From Actinomycetospora sp. NBRC 106378 (GTDB lineage: Bacteria > Actinomycetota > Actinomycetes > Mycobacteriales > Pseudonocardiaceae), in assembly GCF_030269685.1 (NCBI RefSeq), contig NZ_BSTT01000021.1:21054-85053 (forward strand): a DNA stretch of 64,000 nucleotides, written 5' to 3'. Below the pieces are notes generated by a model. That model saw nothing but the letters and a program-made list of their open reading frames with translations. It was not told the origin of the DNA and searched no databases. Positions within the stretch are counted from its first letter, which is position 1. The number at the start of each line of letters is the position of its first letter. A program made the position numbers and the translations under genes. Positions 42,005 to 50,145 of this stretch are shown piece after piece.

Positions 42005-42682
42005 TCATCCTGCCTGGTCGACCTCCGCGACGAGCGCCTCGATCGCGCCGACGAGCACGTCGGGTCCCTCGCGCAGCACGTCGTGGGTGGTGGGCAGGTC
42101 GGTCACGGTCCACGTCGGGTCGGCCCGGAGCCGGTCGGCGATCGCGGGGAACGGCGAGCCCGCGGCCCACGCCGGGTCGGCGGCGAGCGCGTAGTGCCGC
42201 ACCCCGCGGAAGGCACCGGTGAGCCGGATGCGCTGGAGCAGCGACGCCACCGGGTGCGGGGTGGCGCGTGGGTCGAACTGCGGCATCGGGTCCAGGCCGG
42301 TGCCGCTGCGCCCGGACGCGTCGACGTACCAGGCCCGCATGGCGTCGTCGACGGAGGTCCAGCACGAGTCCCCGTCCTCGGGCGCGAACCCGTCCACCGA
42401 GAGCAGCCCGACGACCTTCCCGGGGAGCGCGTCCGCCACCCCCGCGACCACCATGCCGCCGTAGCTGTGGCCGACGAGGACGACGGGGCCGTCGAGCGCG
42501 GCGGCGGTCGCGGTCACGTCCGCGACGTGCGACGCGAGGGTCGCGCCCGGCTCCTCGGCCCGCTCGCAGAGGCCGGGGAGGGTCAGCGCGAGGGCCGCGT
42601 GGCCCCGTGCGGTCAGGCTCTCGACGACGGGGGCGTACCACCAGGCGCCGTGGCAGGCCCCGGGGATCAGGACGATGTTCAT
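42005..42682 (-). CDS. Alpha/beta hydrolase (esterase, MenH/hydroxynitrile-lyase-like)
   Basis: 225 residues. LIPGACHGAWWYAPVVESL is the strand and oxyanion loop, GHSYGGMV the nucleophile elbow, and DLPTTHDVL holds the His. EPEDG-type acid near SVDGFAPEDG. ATG at 42682. Same fold as PnbA/AB-hydrolase 'EstB' types. Divergent from the LysR gene with a LysR-type site between, so probably its target. Probably one unit with the DPP-IV gene, which starts 6 nt after this stop. Confidence 0.85.
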   Translation of the reverse strand: MNIVLIPGACHGAWWYAPVVESLTARGHAALALTLPGLCERAEEPGATLASHVADVTATAAALDGPVVLVGHSYGGMVVAGVADALPGKVVGLLSVDGFAPEDGDSCWTSVDDAMRAWYVDASGRSGTGLDPMPQFDPRATPHPVASLLQRIRLTGAFRGVRHYALAADPAWAAGSPFPAIADRLRADPTWTVTDLPTTHDVLREGPDVLVGAIEALVAEVDQAG

Positions 42683-42711
42683 GACGACGAGCCTCGGCGG
42701 GTTCCGACCAG

Positions 42712-42724
42712 AAGTCCAAGACTT
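42712..42724. promoter_or_regulatory. LysR-type inverted repeat AAGTC-CAA-GACTT
   Basis: Perfect 5-3-5 repeat between the divergent esterase and LysR genes, flanked by two CCAGAAG direct repeats. Fits a LysR autoregulatory site. Confidence 0.55.
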
Positions 42725-42753
42725 GCTCGTGACCCCGGCCAGAAGCAACGGTG

Positions 42754-43629
42754 ATGGCCGTGCAGCTCCACCAGCTCGAGTACCTGGTCGCCGTCGTGGA
42801 CGACGGCGGCTTCACCCGTGCCGCCGACCGGCTGCGGATCGCCCAGCCCGGCGTGAGCGCCCAGGTCCGCAAGCTCGAGCGCGAACTCGGCCACGAGCTG
42901 CTCGACCGGTCCGGGCACCGGGTCCGCCCGACCGCCGTCGGCGCCGAGGTGGTGGCCGCCGCCCGGACCGCGCTCGCCGCCGTCGCCGACGTGCGGCGCG
43001 TGGTGGAGGACCTGGACGGTCTGCTGCGCGGACAGGCCCGGGTCGGGATGGTGACCAGCGGGCCGTTCCTCGACGTCCCCGGCGTGCTGGCCGACTTCGC
43101 CGCCGCGCACCCGCAGGTGGCGTGTTCACTGCTCGAGGCCGGATCGGCGCGGCTGACCACCTTGTTGCGGGAGGGCCACCTCGACGTCGCGCTGATCGGC
43201 GCGGCCGGGGGCGTGCCCGACGACCTGGTGACCGACCCGGTGACCGAGGAGTCGCTGGTCGTCGCCGTGCCGCCGTCGGACCCGCTCGCCGCCTCCACGC
43301 GGGTGGCGCCGGCCGATCTCGCGGGCCGCGACGTCGTCGCCCCCGCCGAGGGCAACGCGCTGCGCGAGGCGTTCGACCTCGCGTGCGCGTCGGTGGCGGT
43401 GCGGGTCACGTGCTCCGCGAGCGACCCCACCGTGCTCGCCCGGCTCGCCGCCCGCGGGCTGGGCATCGCCGTCCTCCCGATCTCGCTCTCGGCCCTGCGC
43501 ACCGAGGACCTGGTGATGCTGCCGTTCGACGCCCCCGACGTCCGGGCCCGGCTGGTGCTCGCGCGGCCGCGCGGGGCGCAGGGCCCCGCCGCGGCCGCGG
43601 TGACGCGGGCCCTGCTGGCCGCACGCTGA
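42754..43629 (+). CDS. LysR family regulator
   Basis: 291 residues from ATG 42754 (a GTG sits one codon earlier). HTH: LHQLEYLVAVVDDGGFTRAADRLRIAQPGVSAQVRKLERELG. The effector-binding domain (VGMVTSGPFLDVPGVLADF) follows. Divergent from an esterase gene that it probably activates in response to the esterase's substrate or product. Confidence 0.92.
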   Translation: MAVQLHQLEYLVAVVDDGGFTRAADRLRIAQPGVSAQVRKLERELGHELLDRSGHRVRPTAVGAEVVAAARTALAAVADVRRVVEDLDGLLRGQARVGMVTSGPFLDVPGVLADFAAAHPQVACSLLEAGSARLTTLLREGHLDVALIGAAGGVPDDLVTDPVTEESLVVAVPPSDPLAASTRVAPADLAGRDVVAPAEGNALREAFDLACASVAVRVTCSASDPTVLARLAARGLGIAVLPISLSALRTEDLVMLPFDAPDVRARLVLARPRGAQGPAAAAVTRALLAAR

Positions 43630-43641
43630 GCGGGGGCTCCG

Positions 43642-43697
43642 CGAGACGTCGCCCATCGGGCGCAGGGCCCCGGTCCGGACCGATGGTTGACGTCTCG
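43642..43697. terminator. Interrupted hairpin between convergent genes
   Basis: Stem CGAGACGTC/GACGTCTCG (43642-43650 with 43689-43697), a 3x3 internal loop, then CATCGG/CCGATG (43654-43659 with 43680-43685). Lies between the LysR stop and the epimerase stop. Confidence 0.7.
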
Positions 43698-43712
43698 CCC
43701 TACGGCAGAGCG

Positions 43713-44600
43713 TCAGGACTCGAGGAGCTCCAGGTCCTCGAGCAGCGAGGGGTGCGTCGGCTCCCATCCCAGCTCCGCACGGGTGTGGGCGCTCGAGGAC
43801 GGCTGGTCCATCGCGAAGATCGGGCCGAACGGACCGAAGTCCTCGGTCGGGACCGGGCCGACCGGCAGGCCGAGGCGTCGGCCGATCACGGCCGCGATGT
43901 CGCGGACGGCGTCACCCTCGTCGGCCACGGCGTGCCACACGGTGCCGGCGGGTGCCTTCTCCAGGGCGAGCCGGAACAGCACGGCGGCGTCGCGCGCGTG
44001 GACCGCGGGCCAGCGTTGGGCGCCGTCGCCGGGGTAGCCCGCGACGCCGGTGCGGCGGGCCTGGTCGGTCAGCAGGCCGGCGAATCCGCCCTTCCCCTCG
44101 TCGTGCGCCGTGCGCGGGATCCGGACCGCCGAGGTGCGCACGCCCTGATCGGCCATCGCCAGCAGCGCGATCACCGACCGGGCACGACCGGCCACCGGCC
44201 CCTCGAGCGGCAGCGGGTCGGCCTCGGTGGACGCGCGGCCGGGGACCCACGGCGTGCCCGAGACGGTGACGATCGGCCGGCCACTGCCCACCAGAGCACG
44301 ACCGAGGGTCTCGATCGCCGCAGCCTCCTCGGCGATCGACCGGTCGAGGGCCGCGGCGTCGTTGGTCTCGGAGCCGTGGTCGAAGGCCAGGTTGATCACG
44401 CCGTCGGCGGCGGCCGCACCCTTGCGCAGCACGTCGAGATCGGCGATCCCACCCCGCAGCACCTCCGCGCCCGCGGCCGTGAGGGCCTGGACCGACCGGT
44501 CCGAGCGGGCGAGCCCGAGAACGGAGTGACCGGCGTCGAGCAGCTCGGCGACGACCGCCGAACCGATGGTCCCGGTACCGCCGGTGACGAACACGTGCAT
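43713..44600 (-). CDS. NAD(P)-dependent epimerase/reductase (atypical SDR)
   Basis: 295 residues. Rossmann motif MHVFVTGGTGTIGSAVVAELLDAGHSV; PIVTVSGTPWV; ARDAAVLFRLALEKAPAGTVWHAV is typical of the extended/atypical SDR group acting on small carbonyls. The usual YxxxK is not obvious. ATG at 44600. Under control of the divergent TetR through two palindromic sites at 44617-44668. Physiological substrate not known. Confidence 0.85.
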   Translation of the reverse strand: MHVFVTGGTGTIGSAVVAELLDAGHSVLGLARSDRSVQALTAAGAEVLRGGIADLDVLRKGAAAADGVINLAFDHGSETNDAAALDRSIAEEAAAIETLGRALVGSGRPIVTVSGTPWVPGRASTEADPLPLEGPVAGRARSVIALLAMADQGVRTSAVRIPRTAHDEGKGGFAGLLTDQARRTGVAGYPGDGAQRWPAVHARDAAVLFRLALEKAPAGTVWHAVADEGDAVRDIAAVIGRRLGLPVGPVPTEDFGPFGPIFAMDQPSSSAHTRAELGWEPTHPSLLEDLELLES

Positions 44601-44616
44601 GTCGAGCTCCTCTGTC

Positions 44617-44668
44617 GATGAGACCGTGTCTCATCACCGTAGCACCGTGACGATACTCTGTCTCATCG
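44617..44668. promoter_or_regulatory. Two TetR operators between epimerase and TetR genes
   Basis: Site 1, GATGAGAC-CGT-GTCTCATC (44617-44635), is perfect. Site 2 (44651-44668), CGATACTC-TG-TCTCATCG, keeps the right half-site. The two flank the likely promoters. Confidence 0.72.
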
Positions 44669-44681
44669 TTATTCTCGGACC

Positions 44682-45251
44682 GTGGCCCGATGGGAACCGG
44701 ACGCCCGCCTGCGGCTCGTGCAGGCGGCGATCGACGTGTACGCCGAACAGGGCTTCGAGTCCTCGACGGTCGCGCAGGTCGCGGAGCGGGCCGGCCTGAC
44801 CAAGGCGACGTTCTTCCGTCACTTCCCCGACAAGCGGGAGCCGCTCTTCGCGGGCCAGGACGAGCACGGCGCGCTGTTCACGGCCGGTGCCGCCGAGGCT
44901 CCCGCCAACGCCACCCCGCTCGAGGTGGTGACGGCGGCCCTCGACCACGCCACGGCGACCTTCACCGCGGAGCAGCGCGCGTTCGGACCACGCCTGCGGG
45001 CCGTCGTCGCGGCGCACGACGAGCTCCGGGAACGGGCCGCCTTCAAGCGCGCCCACCTCGCGGAGGTGCTCACGACGAGCCTGCGCGAGCGCGGGATCCC
45101 CGACCCGACGGCGGCGATCGCCGCCGACCTCGGCGTCGAGGCGTTCCACCGGGCCTTCGCCCGCTGGTCGGACGGCGAGGGTCCCTCCTACGGCGAGCTC
45201 GCCCGCGAGGAACTCCGCGCCCTGCACGCGGCCGCCACGTCCCTGAGCTGA
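44682..45251 (+). CDS. TetR/AcrR family regulator
   Basis: 189 residues. HTH: LVQAAIDVYAEQGFESSTVAQVAERAGL then TFFRHFPDKREPLF. GTG at 44682, directly after operator site 2, so autorepression is expected. Its target is the divergent SDR gene. C-terminal domain unclassified. Confidence 0.9.
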   Translation: MARWEPDARLRLVQAAIDVYAEQGFESSTVAQVAERAGLTKATFFRHFPDKREPLFAGQDEHGALFTAGAAEAPANATPLEVVTAALDHATATFTAEQRAFGPRLRAVVAAHDELRERAAFKRAHLAEVLTTSLRERGIPDPTAAIAADLGVEAFHRAFARWSDGEGPSYGELAREELRALHAAATSLS

Positions 45252-45253
45252 CC

Positions 45254-45496
45254 TCAGATCGGGCGCCACTCCCGCACCACGCAGGAGCGCTCCTGCCGGC
45301 CCGCCACCTCGAGACTGCCGGGCCGGGCGGGATGACGCTCGTAGAGCCACACCCGCCAGCCGCGTTCCCGCAGGTCGTCCGCGAGCAGTTCGAGCGCCTC
45401 CCGGTCGTCCCCCTCGGCCGTACGCAGCTCGTTGCGCACCGGCGCGTCGAGCGTCCCGCGGAACAGTCGGGCGTGCAGGTGCCAGCGCGGGCTCAT
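45254..45496 (-). CDS. Small hypothetical protein
   Basis: 80 residues from ATG 45496: MSPRWHLHARLFRGTL..., ending CVVREWRPI. No family recognised; slightly acidic centre with DDREALELLADDLRERGWRVWLYER, which has the look of a compact alpha/beta protein. It is convergent with the TetR gene by 3 bp and divergent from the small HTH gene, sharing palindromic sites with it. A longer start upstream would cross the operator. Confidence 0.5.
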   Translation of the reverse strand: MSPRWHLHARLFRGTLDAPVRNELRTAEGDDREALELLADDLRERGWRVWLYERHPARPGSLEVAGRQERSCVVREWRPI

Positions 45497-45499
45497 GCA

Positions 45500-45552
45500 T
45501 GCACCATACCTGGTGCACGAGCACTCTGGCGTCATGCACTGTGTCTGGTGCA
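45500..45552. promoter_or_regulatory. Two operator-like palindromes between tiny divergent genes
   Basis: Site 1, TGCACCA-TACC-TGGTGCA (45500-45517), is a perfect 7-4-7 repeat. Site 2, TGCACTG-TGTC-TGGTGCA (45535-45552), has the same geometry with two mismatches. Spacing 35 bp start to start. Confidence 0.65.
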
Positions 45553-45567
45553 CGTCACCGTGCTGTG

Positions 45568-45783
45568 GTGGACCCGAGAGAGGTGCGAGCGCGTCTCGAC
45601 GCCGCCCTCCGGGAACGCGAGGCCGCCCGGCGGGCCGCCGACGCCGCCGAGGCCGAGTTCGTCGAGGCGATGCGCCAGGCCCTCGCCGCGGGCGTCACCG
45701 TCACCGAGGTCGCCGAGCTCACGGGCTACCACCGCAACAGCGTGCGCCGGATCGTCGACAGCGCGGAGAACGCCGAGGGGTGA
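45568..45783 (+). CDS. Small helix-turn-helix protein
   Basis: 71 residues from GTG 45568 (GTG 45565 possible). A charged coiled N-terminal helix (DPREVRARLDAALREREAARRAADAAEAEF) is followed by an HTH: AAGVTVTEVAELTGYHRNSVRRIVDSAE, with the recognition-helix pattern of AlpA or Xis-like regulators. It presumably binds the two palindromes and controls its own divergent partner. Confidence 0.7.
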   Translation: MDPREVRARLDAALREREAARRAADAAEAEFVEAMRQALAAGVTVTEVAELTGYHRNSVRRIVDSAENAEG

Positions 45784-45788
45784 GCCAC

Positions 45789-45847
45789 GGTCAGCGGTGC
45801 GCCACCGCTGACCCCGGATGTCAGCCGTGTGCCACCGCTGACATCCG
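45789..45847. terminator. Two tandem related hairpins
   Basis: Hairpin 1: 45789-45798 with 45804-45813 (10 bp, 5-nt loop). Hairpin 2: 45815-45825 with 45837-45847 (11 bp, 11-nt loop). Both contain GTCAGC...GCTGAC, so they look duplicated with arms that co-vary. They begin 6 nt after the stop of the HTH gene. Confidence 0.65.
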
Positions 45848-45919
45848 CGCCCGCCTTCACACCGGCACCGACCCCCTGTCGGCGTGCTGCCTGGATCCTG
45901 TCGGGAAGGATGTGCCCCC

Positions 45920-46228
45920 GTGATCCGCACGACCACCCCGCTGGCCACGATCTTCCGCGCCGTCGCGATCGCCGAGGCGTGCTCGTGGACGGGCCTGCTC
46001 ATCGGCATGGTCTTCAAGTACCTCGTCGTGTTCGACGACGTCGGCGTGAAGATCTTCGGCCCGATCCACGGGGTGCTGTTCGTCGCCTACGTGGTGACCA
46101 CGCTGCTCGCCGCCCGGACGTTCCGCTGGTCGTGGGGCACCACGATCGTCGGGCTCGCGGCGAGCATCCCGCCGTTGACCACGCTCTGGTTCGAACGCTC
46201 CGTGTATCGGCGGGGCCGGCTCGCGTAG
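45920..46228 (+). CDS. DUF3817 family membrane protein
   Basis: 102 residues, three spans. IFRAVAIAEACSWTGLLIGMVFKYLVV opens the family domain, KIFGPIHGVLFVAYVVTTLLAA continues it. Family members are small membrane proteins of unknown role, common in actinomycetes. GTG at 45920 after GGGAAGGA. Confidence 0.85.
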   Translation: MIRTTTPLATIFRAVAIAEACSWTGLLIGMVFKYLVVFDDVGVKIFGPIHGVLFVAYVVTTLLAARTFRWSWGTTIVGLAASIPPLTTLWFERSVYRRGRLA

Positions 46229-46270
46229 TCCGACCGAGGGACGGTGCGCGACGGGATCTCGCCGTGTTGA

Positions 46271-49200
46271 ATGTGCAGCGTGACGAGCGCACGCCCCCCG
46301 GAGCGCCGCCTCGTCCACGTCCTCTTCGTCGACCTCGTCGGGTTCACGAGCCTGGTCGAGGAGCTCGACGCCGAGGACGTCGCCCTGCTGCAGGAGCACT
46401 ACTTCGCCCAGGTCGCGGGGCTGGTGGCCGCGGCGGGCGGGCAGGTCGAGAAGTACATCGGCGACGCGGTCCTGGCCACATTCGGGCTGCCGGTCCTCGG
46501 TCCCGACGACGGCGTCGGTGCGGTCCGCGCCGGGCTCGCGATCATCGACTCGCTGGCCGGGGTGGAGACCGACCTCGGCCTCGCGCCCGGCACGCTGGCC
46601 GCGCGGGTCGGGGTGCACACCGGCGAGGTGGTCGTCACCTGGGCCGCGGACGGCACGTGGCGGCTCTCGGGCGACGTGGTCAACACCGCGGCGCGGCTGC
46701 AGGCGGCCGCGGAGCCGGGCACCGTCGTCGTCGGGCCGGACACCGCCCTCGCCGTGGGGACGGTCGTGGCGCTGGACCCGCTCGGCGACGTCGCGCTCAA
46801 GGGCAAGGCGGAGCGGGTCGCGGCCTACCGGGTGGCCGGACGTCGGGTCACGACCCCGCGCGACCGGGACCGCCTCCGCGGCCGCGACGCCGACCTGGCC
46901 CGCCTGCAGGCCGCGCACCGCGCCGCCCGGGGCGCGCAGCGGCTCACCGTGCTCGCCCCGCCGGGGGTGGGGCGCACCCGGCTCGTCGAGGAGTTCCGCG
47001 ACCGGACCGACGGCCCGGTGTGGCTCGCCCGGGTACGGCGCGACGATCCGGTGTACGCGCCCGTCGCGGCGCTGCTCACCGCGGCCGGGGTCACCGCGGA
47101 CGAGCTCCCCGCGCGCCTCGCGCACCACGGGCACACCGGGCCCCGAGCCGCGGTGTCGGCCCGGCACACGGCCGCCCTGCTCGCGGGTGAACCGCTCGAC
47201 GGGAGTCCGCAGGAGCTGTGGACGTCGTGGACGGCGGTGCTCGACGCGCACGGCGACCCGGGCGGGCCGACCCCGGTCTGGGTGCTCGACGACGTCCACC
47301 TCGCCAGCCCGGACCTGCTCGCTCTCCTCGACCACGCCACCGCCGCCCCGCACCGGGCGACCCGGCTCGTCGTCACCACCGCCCGGCCCGGCGCCGAGGT
47401 CCCCGCGGGCGAGGTGCTCGTCCTCGACCCGCTGCCCGACGACGAGATCACCGCGCTGGTCACCGACCGCGCGCCCGACCTCGCCCCGTCCGTCGTCGAG
47501 CAGGTGCGCCGCGCGGCGGGCGGGAACCCGTTGTTCGTCGTGGAACTGCTGCGCGCCTGGGAGCAGACGGGGGTCGCGGGCGACCCCGTCGTGCCCAGCA
47601 CCGTCCGCGCGATCTACCTCGGCCAGCTCGACGCGTTGCCGACCCCCTCGCGCACGCTGCTCGGGCAGGGATCGGTCGCGGGCCGCACGCTGCCGTCGTC
47701 GGCGCTGCCCGACCTCGGCGTCACCGAGCCCGACGCCCCGCTCGCCGAGCTCACCGGCACCGGGCTGCTGACCGGCCCGCACGTGGGCGCGATCGACCCG
47801 TCGTCGTACACCTACCGGCACCGCCTCCTGCGGGACACCGCGTACGCGACCCTGCCCCGCGCCCGCCGGGCGGAGCTGCACGAGCGGTTCGCGGGCTGGC
47901 TGGGACGGCGGGGCGGGCGCGTCGAGCTGGTGGGGCGCCACCTCGCCGACGCCTACGCCGAGGCGCCGGCGCTCGGGAGCCGCCTCGACCGGGTCGCGCT
48001 CGCGCGCCGGGCCGCGGCGGCCCTCACCGAGGCGGGCGAGGCGGCCCTCGGGAGCGAGCCGCTGCACGCGGCCGAGCTGTTCGCGCGCGCCCACGACCTC
48101 GGTGCCGCGGCCGACCCGCGCCCCTCCGAGGACCAGGCCCACCGTCGGCTGCGCCGCGCGGAGGCCCTGCGCCGCGGCGGACGACTGCCCGAGGCCATGG
48201 GCGCCTTCGCCGCCGTCACCGGGGCCGCGGCACCCGGGACGCACGCGGCCCGGGCGGCCGCAGCGCTCGGCTACGAGGACGCGCTGTTCGACAGCCGGCT
48301 GCCGCGCACGCAGTGGGGCGCGCGCGCCTTCGCCCTGCTCGACGAGGCCCTCGCGCTCACTCCGGGCGCCGAGTCCGGGCTCCGCGCCCGGCTGCTCGCG
48401 GCCTCCGCACGCGCCCACGGGTACGGCGGCGACGTCCCGACGGCGGGTCCCCTCGGCGACGAGGCCGTGGCCCTCGCCCGGCGCGCGGGCGACCCCGGCG
48501 CGCTCGCCTACGCCCTCCTCGCGCGCCGCCCGACCCTCGCCGCGCCGGCCGCCCTGCAGGCCCGCCTCGCGTCGGACTCCGAGCTGCTCCGGGCGGCACG
48601 GGCGGCCGGCGACGACGAGCGGGAGTTCGAGGCCCTGCGGCTGCGGATGGTGGACCTGCTCGAGCTCGGGGCGACCACCGAGGCCGTCGCACTGGTCGAG
48701 GAGGCCTCGGCCCTCGCGGTGCGCCTCGGGCGCCCGCTGCTGCTCTGGTACCCCGCGATGTGGCGGGCGACGATGCTGCTCCACCACGGCGGGCTCGACG
48801 ACGCCGCCGCGGCGGTCGAGCACTTCCGGGTCGAGGGCGAGCGCTGGCACTACGGCGACGCCGGGCAGGTCCACTCGGTGCAGCTGCTCACGCTGCACAC
48901 CGCGCTCGGCACCCCCGAGCTGGCCCTGCCGACGCTGCGCCGCGTCGCAGGGACCGTGGGCGGTCGGACCTGGGTGCACGTGGCGGTGGCGGCGGCCCGC
49001 GCGGGGCGGCGGGAGGAGGCCGCGGCGCTGCTGCGGTGGTGCGCGGCGGACGACTTCGCCGTCCTCGGCGACGACGCCGCCCGCGCCTTCCTGCTCGCCG
49101 AGTGCGCGGAGATCGCGGCGCTGGTCGGGGACACCGGCGCCGGGGCGGCACTGGTCGAGCTGCTGGCGCCGTGGGCCGGGCTCGTCGTCGTGGTCGGCTC

Positions 49201-49378
49201 GGGCGCCCTGTGCCTCGGCGCCGTCGACCACTTCCGCGGTCTCGCCGCCCGCGCCGCGGGCCGGGACCCGGTCCCCCTGTTCCGGGCCGCCCTGGCCCTC
49301 AACGAGGCCACCGGCGCCGTGCGCGCCACCGACGCGACCCGCGCCGAGCTCCGTCAGGAAGGACGCACCGCATGTTGA
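46271..49378 (+). CDS. Class III nucleotidyl cyclase fused to AAA-type ATPase/TPR
   Basis: 1035 residues. Residues about 13-190 form the cyclase: metal Asp21 (FVDLVGFT) and Asp65 (YIGDAVLA), purine-binding Lys61 (EKYIGD) and Asp135, and Asn138/Arg142 in GDVVNTAARLQ, so the enzyme looks catalytically complete. The P-loop (about 229-236, LAPPGVGRTRL) is degenerate: the first Gly is Ala and the Walker Lys is Arg. A long helical repeat region fills 500-1035. Homologous mycobacterial Cya/ATPase proteins have the same order. ATG at 46271 (GTG 46280 is another option). Confidence 0.88.
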   Translation: MCSVTSARPPERRLVHVLFVDLVGFTSLVEELDAEDVALLQEHYFAQVAGLVAAAGGQVEKYIGDAVLATFGLPVLGPDDGVGAVRAGLAIIDSLAGVETDLGLAPGTLAARVGVHTGEVVVTWAADGTWRLSGDVVNTAARLQAAAEPGTVVVGPDTALAVGTVVALDPLGDVALKGKAERVAAYRVAGRRVTTPRDRDRLRGRDADLARLQAAHRAARGAQRLTVLAPPGVGRTRLVEEFRDRTDGPVWLARVRRDDPVYAPVAALLTAAGVTADELPARLAHHGHTGPRAAVSARHTAALLAGEPLDGSPQELWTSWTAVLDAHGDPGGPTPVWVLDDVHLASPDLLALLDHATAAPHRATRLVVTTARPGAEVPAGEVLVLDPLPDDEITALVTDRAPDLAPSVVEQVRRAAGGNPLFVVELLRAWEQTGVAGDPVVPSTVRAIYLGQLDALPTPSRTLLGQGSVAGRTLPSSALPDLGVTEPDAPLAELTGTGLLTGPHVGAIDPSSYTYRHRLLRDTAYATLPRARRAELHERFAGWLGRRGGRVELVGRHLADAYAEAPALGSRLDRVALARRAAAALTEAGEAALGSEPLHAAELFARAHDLGAAADPRPSEDQAHRRLRRAEALRRGGRLPEAMGAFAAVTGAAAPGTHAARAAAALGYEDALFDSRLPRTQWGARAFALLDEALALTPGAESGLRARLLAASARAHGYGGDVPTAGPLGDEAVALARRAGDPGALAYALLARRPTLAAPAALQARLASDSELLRAARAAGDDEREFEALRLRMVDLLELGATTEAVALVEEASALAVRLGRPLLLWYPAMWRATMLLHHGGLDDAAAAVEHFRVEGERWHYGDAGQVHSVQLLTLHTALGTPELALPTLRRVAGTVGGRTWVHVAVAAARAGRREEAAALLRWCAADDFAVLGDDAARAFLLAECAEIAALVGDTGAGAALVELLAPWAGLVVVVGSGALCLGAVDHFRGLAARAAGRDPVPLFRAALALNEATGAVRATDATRAELRQEGRTAC

Positions 49379-50091
49379 CCGACGTGCAGGCCCGCGAGGC
49401 GGTGGCCCGCTGCTGGGGGGCCGTGCTGGAGGCCCTCCCCGACGCCCGGTGGGAGCAGCCGACGCGCTGCGCCGGCTGGACCCTGCTCGACCTCGCCCGG
49501 CACGGGGCGTGGGGCACGTCGATGGAGGCGGACGCGCTGCGGCGCTCGCGGGTCGGTGCGGCAGGCAGCGGGGAAGGCGCGGAGCCGGTCGGTGACGGAC
49601 CGGAGGTGCTGGCGGCGCTGCGCACCTCGGTCGCCGCGCTGGTGGCGGAGCTGGACCGGGCGGCGGAACTCGGCGGCACCGTCGAGATCCCGTTCGGCGC
49701 GATCCCGACGCCGTTCGCGCTCCAGGTCTTCACGATGGAGGCGGGCGTGCACGCCGACGACGTGCTGGCCGCGCTCGGGCGCGACGAGCCGTTCGGGCCC
49801 GACGTCGTGACGGCGACGGCCGTCGTGCTCGCCGCGGTGTTCCCGGCGCTGGCGGCGACCGCGCCGGACGAGGGCACCGTGGTGGGGCTGACCGGGCCGA
49901 CCGTGGACCTGCGGTTCGGGGTGGTCGACGGGGCGTGGCAGGCCGTCGATCTCCCGCCGAACACGTTGGTGCAGGGGGAGTCCGACACCGCGGTGCTGCG
50001 CTTCGCCCTGGGGCGGACCGGCGTGGACGACCCGGCGCTGACCGTCGACACGGGGGCGCGGGCGTTCAAGATGTGGTTCCCGGGACCGTGA
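49372..50091 (+). CDS. Maleylpyruvate isomerase/DinB-like (TIGR03083-type) protein
   Basis: 239 residues. RCWGAVLEALPDARWEQPTRCAGWTLLDLARHGAWGT is the mycothiol-dependent isomerase-like N-terminal helical bundle (CxGW and LARH region with the metal-type His); the metal ligands of DinB folds are partly seen (GVHADD). The C-terminal part matches the MDMPI_C pattern. ATG at 49372 overlaps the stop of the cyclase-ATPase, so co-translation is likely. Function in thiol metabolism or detoxification is inferred. Confidence 0.82.
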   Translation: MLTDVQAREAVARCWGAVLEALPDARWEQPTRCAGWTLLDLARHGAWGTSMEADALRRSRVGAAGSGEGAEPVGDGPEVLAALRTSVAALVAELDRAAELGGTVEIPFGAIPTPFALQVFTMEAGVHADDVLAALGRDEPFGPDVVTATAVVLAAVFPALAATAPDEGTVVGLTGPTVDLRFGVVDGAWQAVDLPPNTLVQGESDTAVLRFALGRTGVDDPALTVDTGARAFKMWFPGP

Positions 50092-50105
50092 GGTGGCTCC
50101 GCCCC

Positions 50106-50145
50106 GTGAGCAGTCGAGGTCGCCCTGGCGACCTCTACTGCTCAC
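50106..50145. terminator. 18-bp hairpin with 4-nt loop between convergent genes
   Basis: Arms 50106-50123 and 50128-50145 pair except one base. The stop of the leftward gene (50135-50137) lies inside the right arm, as at 622-661. Confidence 0.8.

Noticed and set aside
45857..49231. Minus-strand open frame of over 1100 codons opposite the cyclase-ATPase
   Set aside because: Arg/Asp/Val/Gly-rich composition of an antisense frame; the sense strand has full catalytic motifs.
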